Positions 63,758 to 64,000 of a stretch of DNA of 64,000 nt are shown here, piece by piece. The DNA is taken from NCBI GenBank assembly GCA_021794475.1, contig JAJYQS010000097.1, positions 1 through 64,000 of the forward strand, read 5' to 3'. Under the pieces are notes generated by a model. That model was not told where the DNA came from and did not search any database. It was given only the letters and a program-made list of their open reading frames with translations. Source of the DNA: a bacterium (GTDB taxonomy: Bacteria > SZUA-79 > Acidulodesulfobacterales > Acidulodesulfobacteraceae). A program made the translations under genes and the position numbers. Position 1 is the first letter of the stretch. Each line of letters starts with the position of its first letter.

Positions 63758-64000
63758 TTGTTAAAAGCAGCCAACTTAATAAAAACATTTAAAAAAAGAA
63801 CCGTTGTAAACAATATAACGCTTGAAATAAATGTAGGCGAAATAACCGGTTTATTGGGTCCTAACGGTGCCGGCAAAACAACTACGTTTAATATGATTTC
63901 CGGAACTATAAAACCTAATAAAGGAAGTATATTTATTAACGGCATTAATATTACTAAAGAGCCTATGTATAAAAGGGCAAGACTAGGCATCAGCTATTTA
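63758..64000 (+). CDS. lptB: LPS export ATP-binding protein LptB, 3' end outside window
   Basis: Cytoplasmic ABC ATPase driving LPS extraction by LptFG. Only about 81 codons are inside the window. Starts LKAANLIKTFKKRTVVNN, Walker A GPNGAGKTT with the family-typical phrase GEITGLLGPNGAGK, then RARLGISYL at the window edge, as in LptB. No in-frame ATG lies between the upstream stop and this region, so TTG is the likely start; no ribosome site is visible. The palindromic element lies 63 bp upstream. Confidence 0.9.
   Translation, partial: MLKAANLIKTFKKRTVVNNITLEINVGEITGLLGPNGAGKTTTFNMISGTIKPNKGSIFINGINITKEPMYKRARLGISYL

Overview
The window is AT-rich DNA from a Gram-negative, LPS-making bacterium. 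The order xerC-hslV-hslU-argBDFGH ... lysA-dapA-dapB and then pyrG-kdsA-kdsD-kdsC-lptC-lptA-lptB resembles what I recall of Geobacter-like deltaproteobacterial chromosomes. A three-cysteine sulfide:quinone oxidoreductase, a NAD-linked formate dehydrogenase and low G+C would suit an anaerobic or microaerophilic sulfur-cycling lineage such as Acidulodesulfobacterales; that placement is inference and was not tested. The window looks chromosomal: no prophage, integrase island, CRISPR array or insertion-sequence transposase was seen.

Layout. 1-9.7 kb: 3' part of a Cu+-ATPase gene (copA), plsY, rdgB, a glycine-zipper lipoprotein, sqr, an rlmD-type rRNA methyltransferase and a galE-like epimerase. 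9.7-17.7 kb: an MFS carrier, a CPA1 Na+/H+ antiporter and a two-gene NAD+-dependent formate dehydrogenase whose catalytic subunit seems to carry a C-terminal FdsD-like tail. 17.7-31.1 kb: a type IV pilus minor-pilin/tip locus (pilV, pilW, pilX) with two paralogous pilY1 genes pointing away from each other. Each pilY1 is followed by a small exported two-cysteine protein, and a PAS-PAS-GGDEF diguanylate cyclase lies next to the right-hand copy. 31.5-37.7 kb: a small lipoprotein, tRNA-Glu(CTC), a K+ channel with an RCK domain, an exported beta-propeller protein overlapping a ClC gene, a zinc alcohol dehydrogenase and a UspA protein. 38-48 kb: uppP, xerC, hslVU and argB-D-F-G-H. 48-54.4 kb: a lipoprotein, an NHL propeller, a geranylgeranyl-reductase-like flavoprotein, a degenerate RpiB-like protein, radA and a polyprenyl diphosphate synthase. 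54.4-64 kb: lysA-dapA-dapB-pyrG, then Kdo synthesis (kdsA, kdsD, kdsC) and LPS transport (lptC, lptA, start of lptB).

How it fits together. Much of the window builds or protects the envelope: phospholipid (plsY), undecaprenyl phosphate (uppP), meso-diaminopimelate (lysA, dapA, dapB), CTP for CMP-Kdo (pyrG), Kdo (kds) and LPS export (lpt). Energy genes feed the quinone pool (sqr) and NADH (formate dehydrogenase). The most unusual part is the pilus-tip locus: two PilY1 paralogues, one with an intact-looking von Willebrand A metal site (MIDAS) and one that has lost key residues, each paired with a related small secreted protein. Two further traits are Asn/Lys-rich low-complexity inserts within otherwise conserved enzymes and several short AT-rich tandem repeats between genes.
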